Virus record (IMG/VR): IMGVR_UViG_3300043419_001188
Span: 1 to 49,436 of that record
Source of the DNA: a virus
Reading direction: 5' to 3' (one strand)
Length of the DNA stretch: 49,436 nucleotides
Shown: in pieces, positions 24,335 through 32,602 of the stretch
Position numbering within the stretch: the stretch's first letter is position 1
Layout of the letters: each line of letters begins with the position of its first letter
Translations under genes and position numbers: made by a program
Notes under the pieces: model-generated
What the model was told of the DNA's origin: nothing
Databases searched by the model: none
Seen by the model: only the letters and a program-made list of their open reading frames with translations

Positions 24335-25618
24335 TTAACCTGTATAAATTAGATTTGGTGCAAATGCTTGCATTTTTTGTGCATTTTCTGCAATTTGGGC
24401 ATCACGCTCAGCTAGCTTATCGTATGTTGTATCGTCAAGTATCTTATTTAATTCATCTTTAAGCGATGCTAATTCTGCCTTGCCCTCGGCAACAAGCGCA
24501 GTGCCATTTAATTGAACATTTTCGCCTGGAATTGGGATACTTCCAAACTTACTGCGGATATAGCCAAGCATCTCTTTGCATAGGGCAAGTGCATAGCGGC
24601 GTATCCAATGCTTACCGATAGAACTTATTTTATTAAATGGCAAATTCTGGAATGGGATCGTGTTTATGTTATTAATCCCGTCAGAACCAGGAGAATCTGC
24701 CCCTTCTGTTAGGCCATCTTCATCAATTGTAAATTCAAACCAGAATCTTACTTGTGTAGTTGTTGTTGGTACTGGAAATATACGTATTTTGTTGTTTTTT
24801 AGCTGATAGCTATAATCACTGATGCGGGTTTTGATCGCATCTTTATACGCCATTGCCTGTAACTTATTTTGCCAAACAGGAATAACTTCAAATGTACTAT
24901 CGTCGGCATATTGACCATATGTGCTAAGGTTGCCAACAACGTTTAAGCCGCCAAAGTATCCAAAGAAATACCAACCAGCACCTAGAGTTTTATAGTAGAC
25001 TTTTTTAATGTTTATACGGCGCGATCCAACTTTACCACTATAATCCTGACCGCTCTGTAGGCTTGCACTTTGAATAATTGATTGTAGATCATAATCTTGT
25101 ACCGATGGTATTGTTGCAAAAGATCCACTATAAACAGGTAGATCGCCGTTAACATTTACCATTGAGCTATAGCCACGTGATACCTTATTTGCATATCCAA
25201 GATTAAACTTTGGATACTTAAGTTCTGCGTGTATACTTGGATCTATATCACTACCTGTTAGCTGGCCGTCGCTGTTAAAGCTTCCTGTTTGCCCACCTAG
25301 AACACGCGAAAGTATATTCTTGCCTTGGTGTAGGTTTAGTAGATAGCTATATTCAAGCGTTGCTTCTTCATATGCGGCATATACTTGACTTTCTACTAAT
25401 TCAATATCAAGCACGTCTCCACCAAGCTTTTTATAAACAAAGCTAACCTGCTCAGCGGCAGCCTGTTTAAACATATCAATTTGCTCACCTGTCCAGTATT
25501 CATCATTTACATAAACACCAAACGGTAATGCTCCACTTACAACATTGGCAGTTGTGCCAGTTGGCGGGAGTATACTTTTGCTCATTTTAGAAACAGGCTG
25601 TAGATCCGGATATGCCAT
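24335..25618 (-). CDS. Neck/head completion protein, gp13-like candidate
   Basis: 427 residues. The first 50 are flexible. Then a helical segment FVYKKLGGDVLDIELVESQV (from about residue 60) leads to helices and a beta domain (RIFPVPTTTTQVRFWFEFT). This layout and the place right after the major capsid gene fit head-tail connector proteins of T4-like phages (gp13 type), which close the portal. A strong terminator and a CTATTTAT element precede it, so transcription probably restarts here for the neck and tail genes. AGAGG precedes the ATG. Confidence 0.5.
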   Translation of the reverse strand: MAYPDLQPVSKMSKSILPPTGTTANVVSGALPFGVYVNDEYWTGEQIDMFKQAAAEQVSFVYKKLGGDVLDIELVESQVYAAYEEATLEYSYLLNLHQGKNILSRVLGGQTGSFNSDGQLTGSDIDPSIHAELKYPKFNLGYANKVSRGYSSMVNVNGDLPVYSGSFATIPSVQDYDLQSIIQSASLQSGQDYSGKVGSRRINIKKVYYKTLGAGWYFFGYFGGLNVVGNLSTYGQYADDSTFEVIPVWQNKLQAMAYKDAIKTRISDYSYQLKNNKIRIFPVPTTTTQVRFWFEFTIDEDGLTEGADSPGSDGINNINTIPFQNLPFNKISSIGKHWIRRYALALCKEMLGYIRSKFGSIPIPGENVQLNGTALVAEGKAELASLKDELNKILDDTTYDKLAERDAQIAENAQKMQAFAPNLIYTG

Positions 25619-25636
25619 TTATTTTTCCTCTGTTTA

Positions 25637-25644
25637 ATAAATAG
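25637..25644 (-). promoter_or_regulatory. CTATTTAT element before neck gene
   Basis: Sense CTATTTAT, 18 bases before the ATG at 25618 and after the terminator at 25663-25686. Possible late promoter core. Confidence 0.45.
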
Positions 25645-25662
25645 TTTTTATACAATAAAAAA

Positions 25663-25686
25663 CCCCGCTATCTTGCGATAGCGGGG
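25663..25686 (-). terminator. Strong terminator after major capsid gene
   Basis: A 10-base-pair GC-rich stem (CCCCGCTATC/GATAGCGGGG) with a four-base loop, followed by TTTTTTATTG on the minus strand. It separates the head transcript from the neck and tail transcript. Confidence 0.9.
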
Positions 25687-25711
25687 CAGTCTTAGAGACT
25701 TTTAATTTTTA

Positions 25712-27613
25712 TTAACCTTCTAGATCGGTTACGATGACTAGGCCGTACATGTCTGGACGAACCATTGTCTTACCGTAGCGAGTCATAACTGACTTGCGTG
25801 GGGTGAAATCGTTTGGATCAAAGATGGTTGGTGATGTTTGTAGTGGAACGTATGGAGCATAAACATAACCACTTTCTAGGAATGATGCACCCTTACGTCC
25901 AACGAGGATTACGTTACGTGGGAAGTATGGATCAACGATAACGTCAAACTTGCTGTTTAGAGCGCCAACCTTAACTGCACCGGTTGAACCCTTGTCTGCA
26001 TCGTGGGTAACGGTTGCACGGAACCCTGCGGTGAATTCAAGGATATTTGCAACTTCTGGTGAAACGATGATGAAGTTTGCTGCGCCACGTAGAGTCTTGC
26101 GGTGGATGTCAGCTGAAACGTCGTTAACGGTTTCTAGAAGTGTTTCGTACCACATTGAAACGTTACCAGTGAAGTCTGGTGGAGCCGCATAGCCATCTAG
26201 GCCACTTGCACCTGGTAGGTTATAACCAATGTCTAGACCGGTACGGCGGTTTAGGAACTTACCTGGGCGGCGTGACCAATACTTGGTTGCTGCTGTTGCA
26301 CCCTTGATAAGGTCGTTTAGAATTTCTTGGTCAATTTCTAAACCAATTTGTTCTGATAGAAGTGAGGTTAATTCAACTTCTGCATCAAGGTTGTGGTAAG
26401 CGTTTAGATCTTGGCCAAGTTCTGGTGTCCAAGCTGCCTTTAGCTTACGGCTACGAGCAGTGATGGAGAAGCTGTCTACCTTTAATTGGATCTCTGGTAG
26501 TTCAGTTGCCTTTTCTAGCGCCCATGGTTGTTGCGATAGTAGGATTCCAAGGCCAGCGTCGGTCTTGTCTGCTGGTGCGCCAACGATTTGATCCTTGATT
26601 GGAACTTGTAGAACGATCTTTTGTGAAGATCCAGTGAATGGGGTTGCGCCCTTGCTTAGAACAACAATGCGTAGGCACTTGTCGCCTGCTGAGTCTTTTA
26701 CAACACTGCTAAGGCGATGTACAACTTTTGCATCTGCGCAAACTGCTGCGGTTGAACCTGATAGGAGGTAACCAAGCTTCTCCCATGCTTGCCAGGTTTC
26801 GGCTGTAACAGGGGCGGTTGCAACGTTATCCTTTAATGCACCAGAAACAACGCTGACTGAATAGACATCTTGTTCTGCGATTAGATCGCCAAACTTAACG
26901 CTTCCGCTTGTTAGCTCTGATAGCTTAATTTGGTAAACTGATGCGCTGTGATCGGTTTGTGCTAGTAGATCTGCATCCCAACGGATAAGAGCCTTGAACT
27001 CTTCTGCAAGACCTTCACCAAGCGCCTTAACGGTGAAAGCTGTGCCGGTTTGTGAACCAACGACTGCAGTGAACTTATCACCTGTTGTTGGAACAAGAAC
27101 GCGGGCAGTTCCGAAACCGTTGCCTAGGTTGTAGTAACCCTTGGCTGCGTTATCACGACCTTCTTCGTCGTAACCGGTTAGACGAACGCCTTCACGAACT
27201 GCTTGACCTACGCGATCTCCGTAGATTGATTCAGTCTTGGTGCGGATCTTGTCACCTTCTAGACCAAGTTCTGTTCCATACTTGAAATCAAGGAAGAATA
27301 CTAGACCGTTTGGTAGGCTCATTGGTTGAACTGAGACTAGATCGTTGGCGATTAGGCCAGCGAATACGCGACGGACGATTGGGAACGCAACGCTTGCGAA
27401 ACCTTGAACATCGCCAGCTGACATTGCGTTGGCTTCGCGGAGTAGTTCCTTTGCTTGGTTCTCAAGTAGGGTTGCCATAACGCCACGGTTATGGTCGTCC
27501 TTGATGCCTTCTAGTAGGCCACTCTTTTCCCACTTTGCTAGTAGTGCTGCACTTTCTTTTGACTTATTGTGGAAGGTCGTGCCTTCTGTAAGTCTTTCTA
27601 ATACGTTAGCCAT
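25712..27613 (-). CDS. 23: Major capsid protein, gp23-like
   Basis: 633 residues of the gp23 HK97-fold family. The segment LLENQAKELLREAN (49-62), then VAFPIVRRVFAGLIANDLVS and QPMSLPNGLVFFLDF, is diagnostic. Later LKAAWTPELGQDL and the LSEQIGLEIDQEIL region match the T4 A-domain. It is longer than T4 gp23 (521); the extra lies in the middle, probably an insertion domain. Two protease-type sites are near the N-terminus, LTE10|G11 and LLE35|G36, and either could release a propeptide when the prohead matures. It follows the scaffold gene and ends at a strong terminator, as expected for the most abundant product. Confidence 0.95.
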   Translation of the reverse strand: MANVLERLTEGTTFHNKSKESAALLAKWEKSGLLEGIKDDHNRGVMATLLENQAKELLREANAMSAGDVQGFASVAFPIVRRVFAGLIANDLVSVQPMSLPNGLVFFLDFKYGTELGLEGDKIRTKTESIYGDRVGQAVREGVRLTGYDEEGRDNAAKGYYNLGNGFGTARVLVPTTGDKFTAVVGSQTGTAFTVKALGEGLAEEFKALIRWDADLLAQTDHSASVYQIKLSELTSGSVKFGDLIAEQDVYSVSVVSGALKDNVATAPVTAETWQAWEKLGYLLSGSTAAVCADAKVVHRLSSVVKDSAGDKCLRIVVLSKGATPFTGSSQKIVLQVPIKDQIVGAPADKTDAGLGILLSQQPWALEKATELPEIQLKVDSFSITARSRKLKAAWTPELGQDLNAYHNLDAEVELTSLLSEQIGLEIDQEILNDLIKGATAATKYWSRRPGKFLNRRTGLDIGYNLPGASGLDGYAAPPDFTGNVSMWYETLLETVNDVSADIHRKTLRGAANFIIVSPEVANILEFTAGFRATVTHDADKGSTGAVKVGALNSKFDVIVDPYFPRNVILVGRKGASFLESGYVYAPYVPLQTSPTIFDPNDFTPRKSVMTRYGKTMVRPDMYGLVIVTDLEG

Positions 27614-27646
27614 AATAAATTTTCTCCAAATTTTTGGTTATACTGG

Positions 27647-28918
27647 TTATTTTATAATTCCAGCGATTTTCTTCCAACGAACGCTCTCGGCGTCCTCTTG
27701 GGTTTGATTGCTACTTCTTGGTACAAATGGGCTTGGCGCTCTGTTAATAGCTTCGGTTAGCGATTGTGGCCCAGCTTTACGTTCTGCTGTAGCTCCCGCT
27801 GTCCTTTGAAGAGTATTATAGATTGTTTTTGCCTCTTCTACCGTACTTGCTCTGGAAATGGTTTCGACAATTTGATTCTTCTGTCGCTCATTAAGGGAGA
27901 CACTTCCTAAAACTTTATTTGAGTAAAGTAAACGTGCGTTTAGCAGATTTACCTTATTTAAGTTTTCTGTTAATGCTTGTGCTACATCTTTTAATTCTAC
28001 ATTAAGTTCAACACTCTTTTTAAACTTATTTTTTGTTTCTTGAAGCTTACCAACAAGACCATGTAGCTTCTCGTGTAATTCTTCTAGTTCTGCTTCACGA
28101 GCAGAGAGTGTTTCTTTTAATTCTGTATTTTCTTTTTCAAGACCCTTTTGTGTTCTAAGCATAAGACGGATTGAGTCTTCTTTTGCATAGCGGCCCTTGT
28201 TCCAGTTAATGCCACCTGGAGTTTCTTCTGGTTCAATATCAATAACCATGCTCTCTTCTTCTAATTCTTCAGAGATATCTTTCATGGTTGGTTTTTGACC
28301 AGTTTGGGCTTCTTGATCTTTTGTTGAACGGAGATCATTTGTTGTTGCTACTTCGTCCTGCTTTGCTGCATCTGTACGTAATTTTGCAGCTTTTTGGCGT
28401 GCTTGATCGCCTTCTAGAGAACCATCTTCCATTAAGCTTTCTTCATCAAGTTCAACTTCTTCTGCGATCCAATCTTTTGAAATACGTTCTGGGTTTCCTT
28501 GTTGTACAACCTCTGGACCCATATATTGAGGAAGAACTGGTGCTGAAACTCCAAGCTCTTGTTGCATACTCTCAACTTTTTCAACAAGCGTATCAAGATT
28601 GATTTCAATTTCTTGCATATTATCTTCACCAAGATATGCTGGTGGAATGCGATCAAATAATCTTTCTTGCTCTTTTGTTTTTGGTTGGACTGGTGCCGCA
28701 GGCATTGCTGGCATCGGTGCTGGCGTTGCTTCTGCTCCGCCTAAATCCCCAAGTCCTGCGTCTACTCCACCAAGAGCATCATCGCCCTCAAGTAATGCAT
28801 CCATATTACTTTTTATTGTATCCGAAAAGTGTTCAAGGAGAGCGGCTTCTGCATTTTTGCGTGCCGTCTCTTTGAGCAGTTTTGCGTCAATTATTGCTTG
28901 TTCTAATAGTGAAGACAT
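27647..28918 (-). CDS. 22: Prohead scaffold/core protein, gp22-like
   Basis: 423 residues, very rich in Glu, Ala and Leu. The N-terminal helix resembles T4-type core proteins (LLEQAIIDAKLLKETARKNAE). An acidic Ala/Pro/Met linker follows (about 45-85). A long coiled coil (about 255-330) leads to a helical C-terminal part with SLNERQKNQIVETI. It would form the internal core on which capsid protein assembles, then be degraded by the prohead protease; LLE44|G45 fits a cleavage site. The ATG at 28918 is used (AGAGG seven bases upstream); the preceding in-frame TTG is unlikely. It lies directly upstream of the capsid gene. Confidence 0.75.
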   Translation of the reverse strand: MSSLLEQAIIDAKLLKETARKNAEAALLEHFSDTIKSNMDALLEGDDALGGVDAGLGDLGGAEATPAPMPAMPAAPVQPKTKEQERLFDRIPPAYLGEDNMQEIEINLDTLVEKVESMQQELGVSAPVLPQYMGPEVVQQGNPERISKDWIAEEVELDEESLMEDGSLEGDQARQKAAKLRTDAAKQDEVATTNDLRSTKDQEAQTGQKPTMKDISEELEEESMVIDIEPEETPGGINWNKGRYAKEDSIRLMLRTQKGLEKENTELKETLSAREAELEELHEKLHGLVGKLQETKNKFKKSVELNVELKDVAQALTENLNKVNLLNARLLYSNKVLGSVSLNERQKNQIVETISRASTVEEAKTIYNTLQRTAGATAERKAGPQSLTEAINRAPSPFVPRSSNQTQEDAESVRWKKIAGIIK

Positions 28919-28941
28919 CAAAATTCCTCTTGTAATTTGTA

Positions 28942-28949
28942 ATAAATAG
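28942..28949 (-). promoter_or_regulatory. CTATTTAT element before scaffold gene
   Basis: Sense CTATTTAT, 23 bases before the ATG at 28918, in the only gap of note between the beta-helix protein and the scaffold gene. A start here would give a scaffold-capsid transcript. Confidence 0.45.
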
Positions 28950-28978
28950 TAGCGCGAAAGCCAAAAGTATATATTTTG

Positions 28979-30364
28979 TTATTGATTTACGATTAAATAA
29001 CCAACGATACTACTGTCTGTATTGTTATGCCCAGACTGTATGATAAAACTTCCATTATTTTTTGATTTTACAAAAACATTTCCGCCGTTACCATTGCTTG
29101 CTGACTGTACTGTCAGAAAAATAAGGCTGTTTGTTGTCACAAGGTTATTTGTGACAGAGGCAGTTGCAGGATTTGCGCCATTTAGTTGTACTGTACCAGC
29201 CGGTTTATTTGATCCGCTTACTATTCTTAAATTTGTTGTAACTTTTACATCGCTACCTGTTATCTGTGTTGCGTTCAAGTGACCAAAACCGGTATATACA
29301 GGTACTCCAATAGAGCTAGAGAGTACAGGGTAACTTCCAATTGGAGAACTAAGGTCGGTATAGTATACTGAACTTGGGATTGTGCCGGAAATAACAGGTA
29401 TGCCGCCATTTGCCGCTGTTGCAAGTATAATATCGTTTAGGTATGTACCGTTGTTTGTGTTGATACTTACGGTTCCATAGGAAGTAATTGAGGTATTAGA
29501 TAACGTTAGAGAATATAAACTTGTTGAGTATAGTGTGCTATTGTTGTTTACGCCATATCCGGTGGAAGATATATTTGTTAATAATCTATCGGCAAGAACA
29601 AGCGAATCTCCTGCAATGTTAAGTCCAACTGCAGTTGAGCCAGGTGAAGTTGTATATATCTCTACGGTATCAATCTTTAGATCTCCTCCGCGCACATCTA
29701 GTATATTGCCTGCATATCCTGCAGTGGAGGTTGTATTAAAGTGTGAATCCTTTAATATAATTTTCTTACCGTCCGCTGATCCGCTTATGCTACCAGAAGT
29801 TCTTAGCGCACTTACCCCAGTTTTAGTAGTGTAAAGATAACAGTTCTTAAAATAAGTTGTATAACTGCCTGGGCTTAAAATATTTACCGAAGCCGTCACC
29901 GTTGAAGCATCCGAAGAAAGGAAGAGACCTTCAAATCCAACAACATGATTATACTTTCCGTTGGATGGTGTTGCAGAGCAACTGATATTTGTTGTACCAA
30001 GTATCTTTGCGCCACGCTGCTCGGAACGATCTAAATCAGAGCGTAAATAGATATTATGACGACGAACAGTTATATTTTCACTATAAGTACCGGGGGCAAT
30101 ATTAATCATGACGCTTTCATTAAAGTTTGTATAACTTGATGAAGCATGGTCAAGGGCTGCTTGAACAGTCGTAAATGGCTTTGAAATAGTACCATCCGCT
30201 GGTGTTTGTGCACTACCGCCGTTTACATGGATAATATAACTTGAAGATATAGATCCAACAGCGCCACCCGATACGCCTTGAGCAATTGCGGTTACATCCT
30301 GGGTGAAATTTAGTATCGATGATCCGCTTAACGGCGATATCGAAAATCCGCCTCCAAATGACAT
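28979..30364 (-). CDS. Parallel beta-helix structural protein
   Basis: 461 residues, rich in Ser, Thr, Asn and Gly. The motif DGTISKPFTTVQAALDHAS (77-95) and INIAPGTYSENITV resemble the start of pectate-lyase-like (DUF1565-type) right-handed beta-helices. Repeating short strands (ILKDSHF, NISSTGYGVNNNS, LTLSNTSITSYG) continue to about residue 330, then a beta-sandwich-like C-terminal part. No catalytic residues can be named. The site between protease and scaffold genes suggests a head fibre or decoration protein rather than a tail spike; this is inference. It follows the 130-residue protein by one base. Confidence 0.6.
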   Translation of the reverse strand: MSFGGGFSISPLSGSSILNFTQDVTAIAQGVSGGAVGSISSSYIIHVNGGSAQTPADGTISKPFTTVQAALDHASSSYTNFNESVMINIAPGTYSENITVRRHNIYLRSDLDRSEQRGAKILGTTNISCSATPSNGKYNHVVGFEGLFLSSDASTVTASVNILSPGSYTTYFKNCYLYTTKTGVSALRTSGSISGSADGKKIILKDSHFNTTSTAGYAGNILDVRGGDLKIDTVEIYTTSPGSTAVGLNIAGDSLVLADRLLTNISSTGYGVNNNSTLYSTSLYSLTLSNTSITSYGTVSINTNNGTYLNDIILATAANGGIPVISGTIPSSVYYTDLSSPIGSYPVLSSSIGVPVYTGFGHLNATQITGSDVKVTTNLRIVSGSNKPAGTVQLNGANPATASVTNNLVTTNSLIFLTVQSASNGNGGNVFVKSKNNGSFIIQSGHNNTDSSIVGYLIVNQ

Positions 30365-30365
30365 A

Positions 30366-30758
30366 TTAACCTACTCCTGCAGAGCCAGACCAGTTAGTCT
30401 GTAAGTTGCTTATATTTATCCCTGTAAGGCCAGCGATAATGCTTACGGTCGTAGCTGCTCCTACACTTTTAACATATAAATTTGTGACTCGTAAATCTGC
30501 TGCGAATGATTCAGAGGGAGCAAGAAGGAAATAATTTGTTCCATTTACGCCATTCTCACTGAATCCTATCTTAACGGAAGGACCATTTGCGGCACCGGTA
30601 TTTTTAACTATAATAGATTTAGTAACAAAAGGAAATTCAATATTGGTTGGTGTTCCAGATCCAGTTGGAGCAGAAATAGAACTTGAAACCCAAGGAATGC
30701 CACTAATTTGGTAACTTCCTACATTACTTAATCCTGCTTGATATCTAAATTCGCTCAT
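30366..30758 (-). CDS. Small beta-rich structural protein, 130 residues
   Basis: Not recognised. Ser/Gly/Asn/Val-rich with alternating strands (SIIVKNTGAANGPSVKIGFS, TNLYVKSVG, TVSIIAGLTGI), the look of a beta-sandwich decoration domain. Its start overlaps the bS21-like gene by 14 bases and has GGAGG upstream. It is followed immediately by the beta-helix gene, with which it may form a head-surface structure. Confidence 0.65.
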   Translation of the reverse strand: MSEFRYQAGLSNVGSYQISGIPWVSSSISAPTGSGTPTNIEFPFVTKSIIVKNTGAANGPSVKIGFSENGVNGTNYFLLAPSESFAADLRVTNLYVKSVGAATTVSIIAGLTGINISNLQTNWSGSAGVG

Positions 30759-31062
30759 TCTTCTTCACCTCCTCCCGTTTATCTTTACGCTTCTTTGGAG
30801 CTTTATCGTTGGCCTTTGGATCGTTGTGCTTTTCGTATTCCCGAATTGCCCGTTCTTTCGCTGCGCGCTTCCGTAGGCGCTCTACGTTAGCTGGGCGATC
30901 AAAACGGCGAACCATCGCGCTCTTATCTAATACATTCTTTTGTAGATCTTCTTTCTTGCAAGCCTTTAGAAACTTACGAATCAGAACTTCGCTCATTTCA
31001 TCGCTTGGTCTAACTCCTGGTGGTAACGCTACTGTAACATGTGCTGGGGACTTAACTGGCAT
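30745..31062 (-). CDS. Ribosomal protein bS21-like
   Basis: 105 residues. After a 20-residue N-terminal extension, EVLIRKFLKACKKEDL (25-40), RRFDRPANVERLRKRAAKER (52-71) and a Lys/Arg-rich tail reproduce the pattern of bacterial S21: ALRRFKRAC, then F/Y-E/D-K/R-P-S/T, then basic helix. Phage-encoded bS21 is known from marine phages, and such copies are thought to enter the host 30S subunit and bias initiation. Here it sits between protease and scaffold genes, an odd place. The alternative is a small basic core protein of the prohead, since T4 encodes gp67/gp68 nearby; but those are not S21-like. AAAGG lies six bases before the ATG. Confidence 0.5.
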   Translation of the reverse strand: MPVKSPAHVTVALPPGVRPSDEMSEVLIRKFLKACKKEDLQKNVLDKSAMVRRFDRPANVERLRKRAAKERAIREYEKHNDPKANDKAPKKRKDKREEVKKNERI

Positions 31063-31064
31063 AA

Positions 31065-31436
31065 CTAACCTTTCTTGCCATCTATGGCATTTAAAATATT
31101 TACACTATTTCCAATAAGACTGCTTATATCAATTCCCGGATTTTGCGCCCTTACTTCACTTTCTTCTAATATAATCGGCGTACTGCCTGCAAATGGATCA
31201 AACTTCTTTGGTAGAAAATTTGAATTTCGTACTTCTTCTTCTATTTTTTTGCGGGCTTCCGTTAATGGGACTTTTTTATTATCTGCATAAGCGGGCTTTA
31301 GAACTTGTTCTTGAAATTTCTTTACTGCTTGTTTTTCTGCCGGTTGCGCTCTTACTAAGCCTTCCTCAAGAAGAACCTCGCGCATACACTCTTTTATGAT
31401 TGGTTTCATAAGAGTTTTTAGATCATTTTTATCCAT
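31065..31436 (-). CDS. Small head-cluster protein, possible prohead core component
   Basis: 123 residues, not recognised. The N-terminus is an amphipathic helix (LKTLMKPIIKECMREVLLEE) ending in LEE25|G26, which fits a prohead protease site. The middle is charged and the C-terminus more hydrophobic. Its start overlaps the protease stop by eight bases, so both are probably translated together. An internal head protein targeted by its N-terminal helix is plausible but inferred. Confidence 0.65.
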   Translation of the reverse strand: MDKNDLKTLMKPIIKECMREVLLEEGLVRAQPAEKQAVKKFQEQVLKPAYADNKKVPLTEARKKIEEEVRNSNFLPKKFDPFAGSTPIILEESEVRAQNPGIDISSLIGNSVNILNAIDGKKG

Positions 31437-32037
31437 TTAAACCGCCGTTTATTTTATTTAGCATCTCATTTAGTCTATCAACTTTTTGTGTTTTAAGCTG
31501 ACGCTCTCTTGCTTCGCGCATCATAAATGCACCTGGTGTGCTTGGCTCACTAACCATATCAAAGCAGATAAGTTGAAAATCTTCATCAACTATTGTTGAT
31601 CCGCCTTCCTGGTGTGTGCTTCCTAGACCTCTACTGCTAATGCCTAATTTTACACCGCTTTGAACTAAACTTTTAAGGATTTGTCCACTTGGCGTATCTA
31701 AAACTTTAATTTTTGCCATAACAACTGGCCCGTCCCACCATGTTTTTGTAACAAGGTGTGAGACGTTTTTTAAGTTGATAACAGAACTTTCGGGATGGTC
31801 AAGCTCTCCAAGCGCACGATTTTCTACAATCATTTGCTGATAGCGTTCAATCTCGCGACGGAGGATACGCTCTGGGTATTTGCGACCGTTTCCGTTTTTT
31901 GTGTCTGCTTGTTGAATTTTTCCACTAAGGATTAGTCCGCCTTCTTTAACAAACATTTTTTCTGCTTCTGTTAATAGATCTTGGCAAACTCCACCTTCGC
32001 ATAGTTCAAAAAATTCACGTAATAGTTCTTGTTTCAT
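31429..32037 (-). CDS. 21: Prohead maturation protease, gp21-like
   Basis: 202-residue serine protease of the T4 gp21/herpes assemblin-like fold. The His is H81 in GELDHP and the nucleophile is one of the Ser pair in GISSRG (S134/S135). It cleaves scaffold and capsid proteins during head maturation and then itself; N-terminal sites LCE14|G15 and LTE24|A25 fit self-processing. Length matches T4 gp21 (212). AGGA lies seven bases before the ATG. A possible 32-residue frame with a hairpin lies just upstream. Confidence 0.9.
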   Translation of the reverse strand: MKQELLREFFELCEGGVCQDLLTEAEKMFVKEGGLILSGKIQQADTKNGNGRKYPERILRREIERYQQMIVENRALGELDHPESSVINLKNVSHLVTKTWWDGPVVMAKIKVLDTPSGQILKSLVQSGVKLGISSRGLGSTHQEGGSTIVDEDFQLICFDMVSEPSTPGAFMMREARERQLKTQKVDRLNEMLNKINGGLNG

Positions 32038-32051
32038 ACTGTTTTCCTAAA

Positions 32052-32150
32052 TTAGAGTGCGGCCTCAAGCCGCACGGTACATGAGCCGCTGCAGCAGCGA
32101 CGTACAGGCTGTAACATATAGCGACGTACAAAGGTTACCTCTGAGCGCAT
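32052..32150 (-). CDS. Possible 32-residue Arg/Cys-rich peptide
   Basis: A short frame with AGAGG seven bases before its ATG, starting two bases past the preceding stop and ending 14 bases before the protease ATG, so it fills an otherwise empty gap. The peptide has two RR pairs and three Cys (CC, SGSC). Its DNA contains an 11-base direct repeat (32096-32106, 32120-32130), a GCTGCAGC palindrome and a terminal hairpin (32057-32075), so a structured leader for the protease is an equally good reading. Confidence 0.35.
   Translation of the reverse strand: MRSEVTFVRRYMLQPVRRCCSGSCTVRLEAAL
32057..32075 (-). promoter_or_regulatory. Hairpin before the protease gene
   Basis: GTGCGGC/GCCGCAC stem (7 bp) with a five-base loop, about 20 bases before the protease ATG. 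No T tract follows (TCTAATTTAGG), so it is a poor terminator; a leader or RNA-processing structure is more likely. Confidence 0.45.
32096..32130. repeat. Two 11-base direct repeats
   Basis: AGCGACGTACA on the plus strand at 32096-32106 and 32120-32130, 24 bases apart (period 24, a multiple of three). They lie within the possible 32-residue frame, where each copy encodes part of a VRR motif. Confidence 0.7.
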
Positions 32151-32152
32151 AA

Positions 32153-32590
32153 TTATTCCTCTCTACCGCTAAAATCAACAATTTGTTTTTCTAGATCGGT
32201 GTCAAAACGTACATTTGCAGGTACATCATCAAGCCAATTTATAACTTTTGTGTTTGCATCAATCATAAACTTAAATTCGCCAACTGGCATGACACGACCT
32301 GTTGTTAGGTCTTCGTTATCAAACACAAGGCGGTATACGTTCTTGCCTTGCGTAACATACACTTCACCTTCTTCTGTTGGATTGTCAACAGGGCCGGTTT
32401 CATATGGAGGACGGGTTGTCATAGGCTCCTTGTTATTATTATCGGGAGCCATGCCTTTTGGGAAATTTCTTATATAACCAGCTCCAGGATATACGTTTGC
32501 AAGTGATGCACCTGTATTTCCGATTCCGGCTATGCCATTACCAACTGATTCAAGGATTATGTTTTTTAACGCTTCTCTTGTTAGTTTCAT
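32153..32590 (-). CDS. Head-cluster protein of unknown function, 145 residues
   Basis: Not recognised. It begins with an amphipathic helix (MKLTREALKNIILESVG) of the type seen in internal head proteins, with ILE14|S15 as an imperfect protease site. A Gly/Asn/Pro-rich linker (15-75) leads to a folded C-terminal domain (EGEVYVTQGKNVYRLVF to the end) likely made of strands. Position between portal and protease suggests a prohead component. Confidence 0.6.
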   Translation of the reverse strand: MKLTREALKNIILESVGNGIAGIGNTGASLANVYPGAGYIRNFPKGMAPDNNNKEPMTTRPPYETGPVDNPTEEGEVYVTQGKNVYRLVFDNEDLTTGRVMPVGEFKFMIDANTKVINWLDDVPANVRFDTDLEKQIVDFSGREE

Positions 32591-32602
32591 GTTATTAAAT
32601 AG

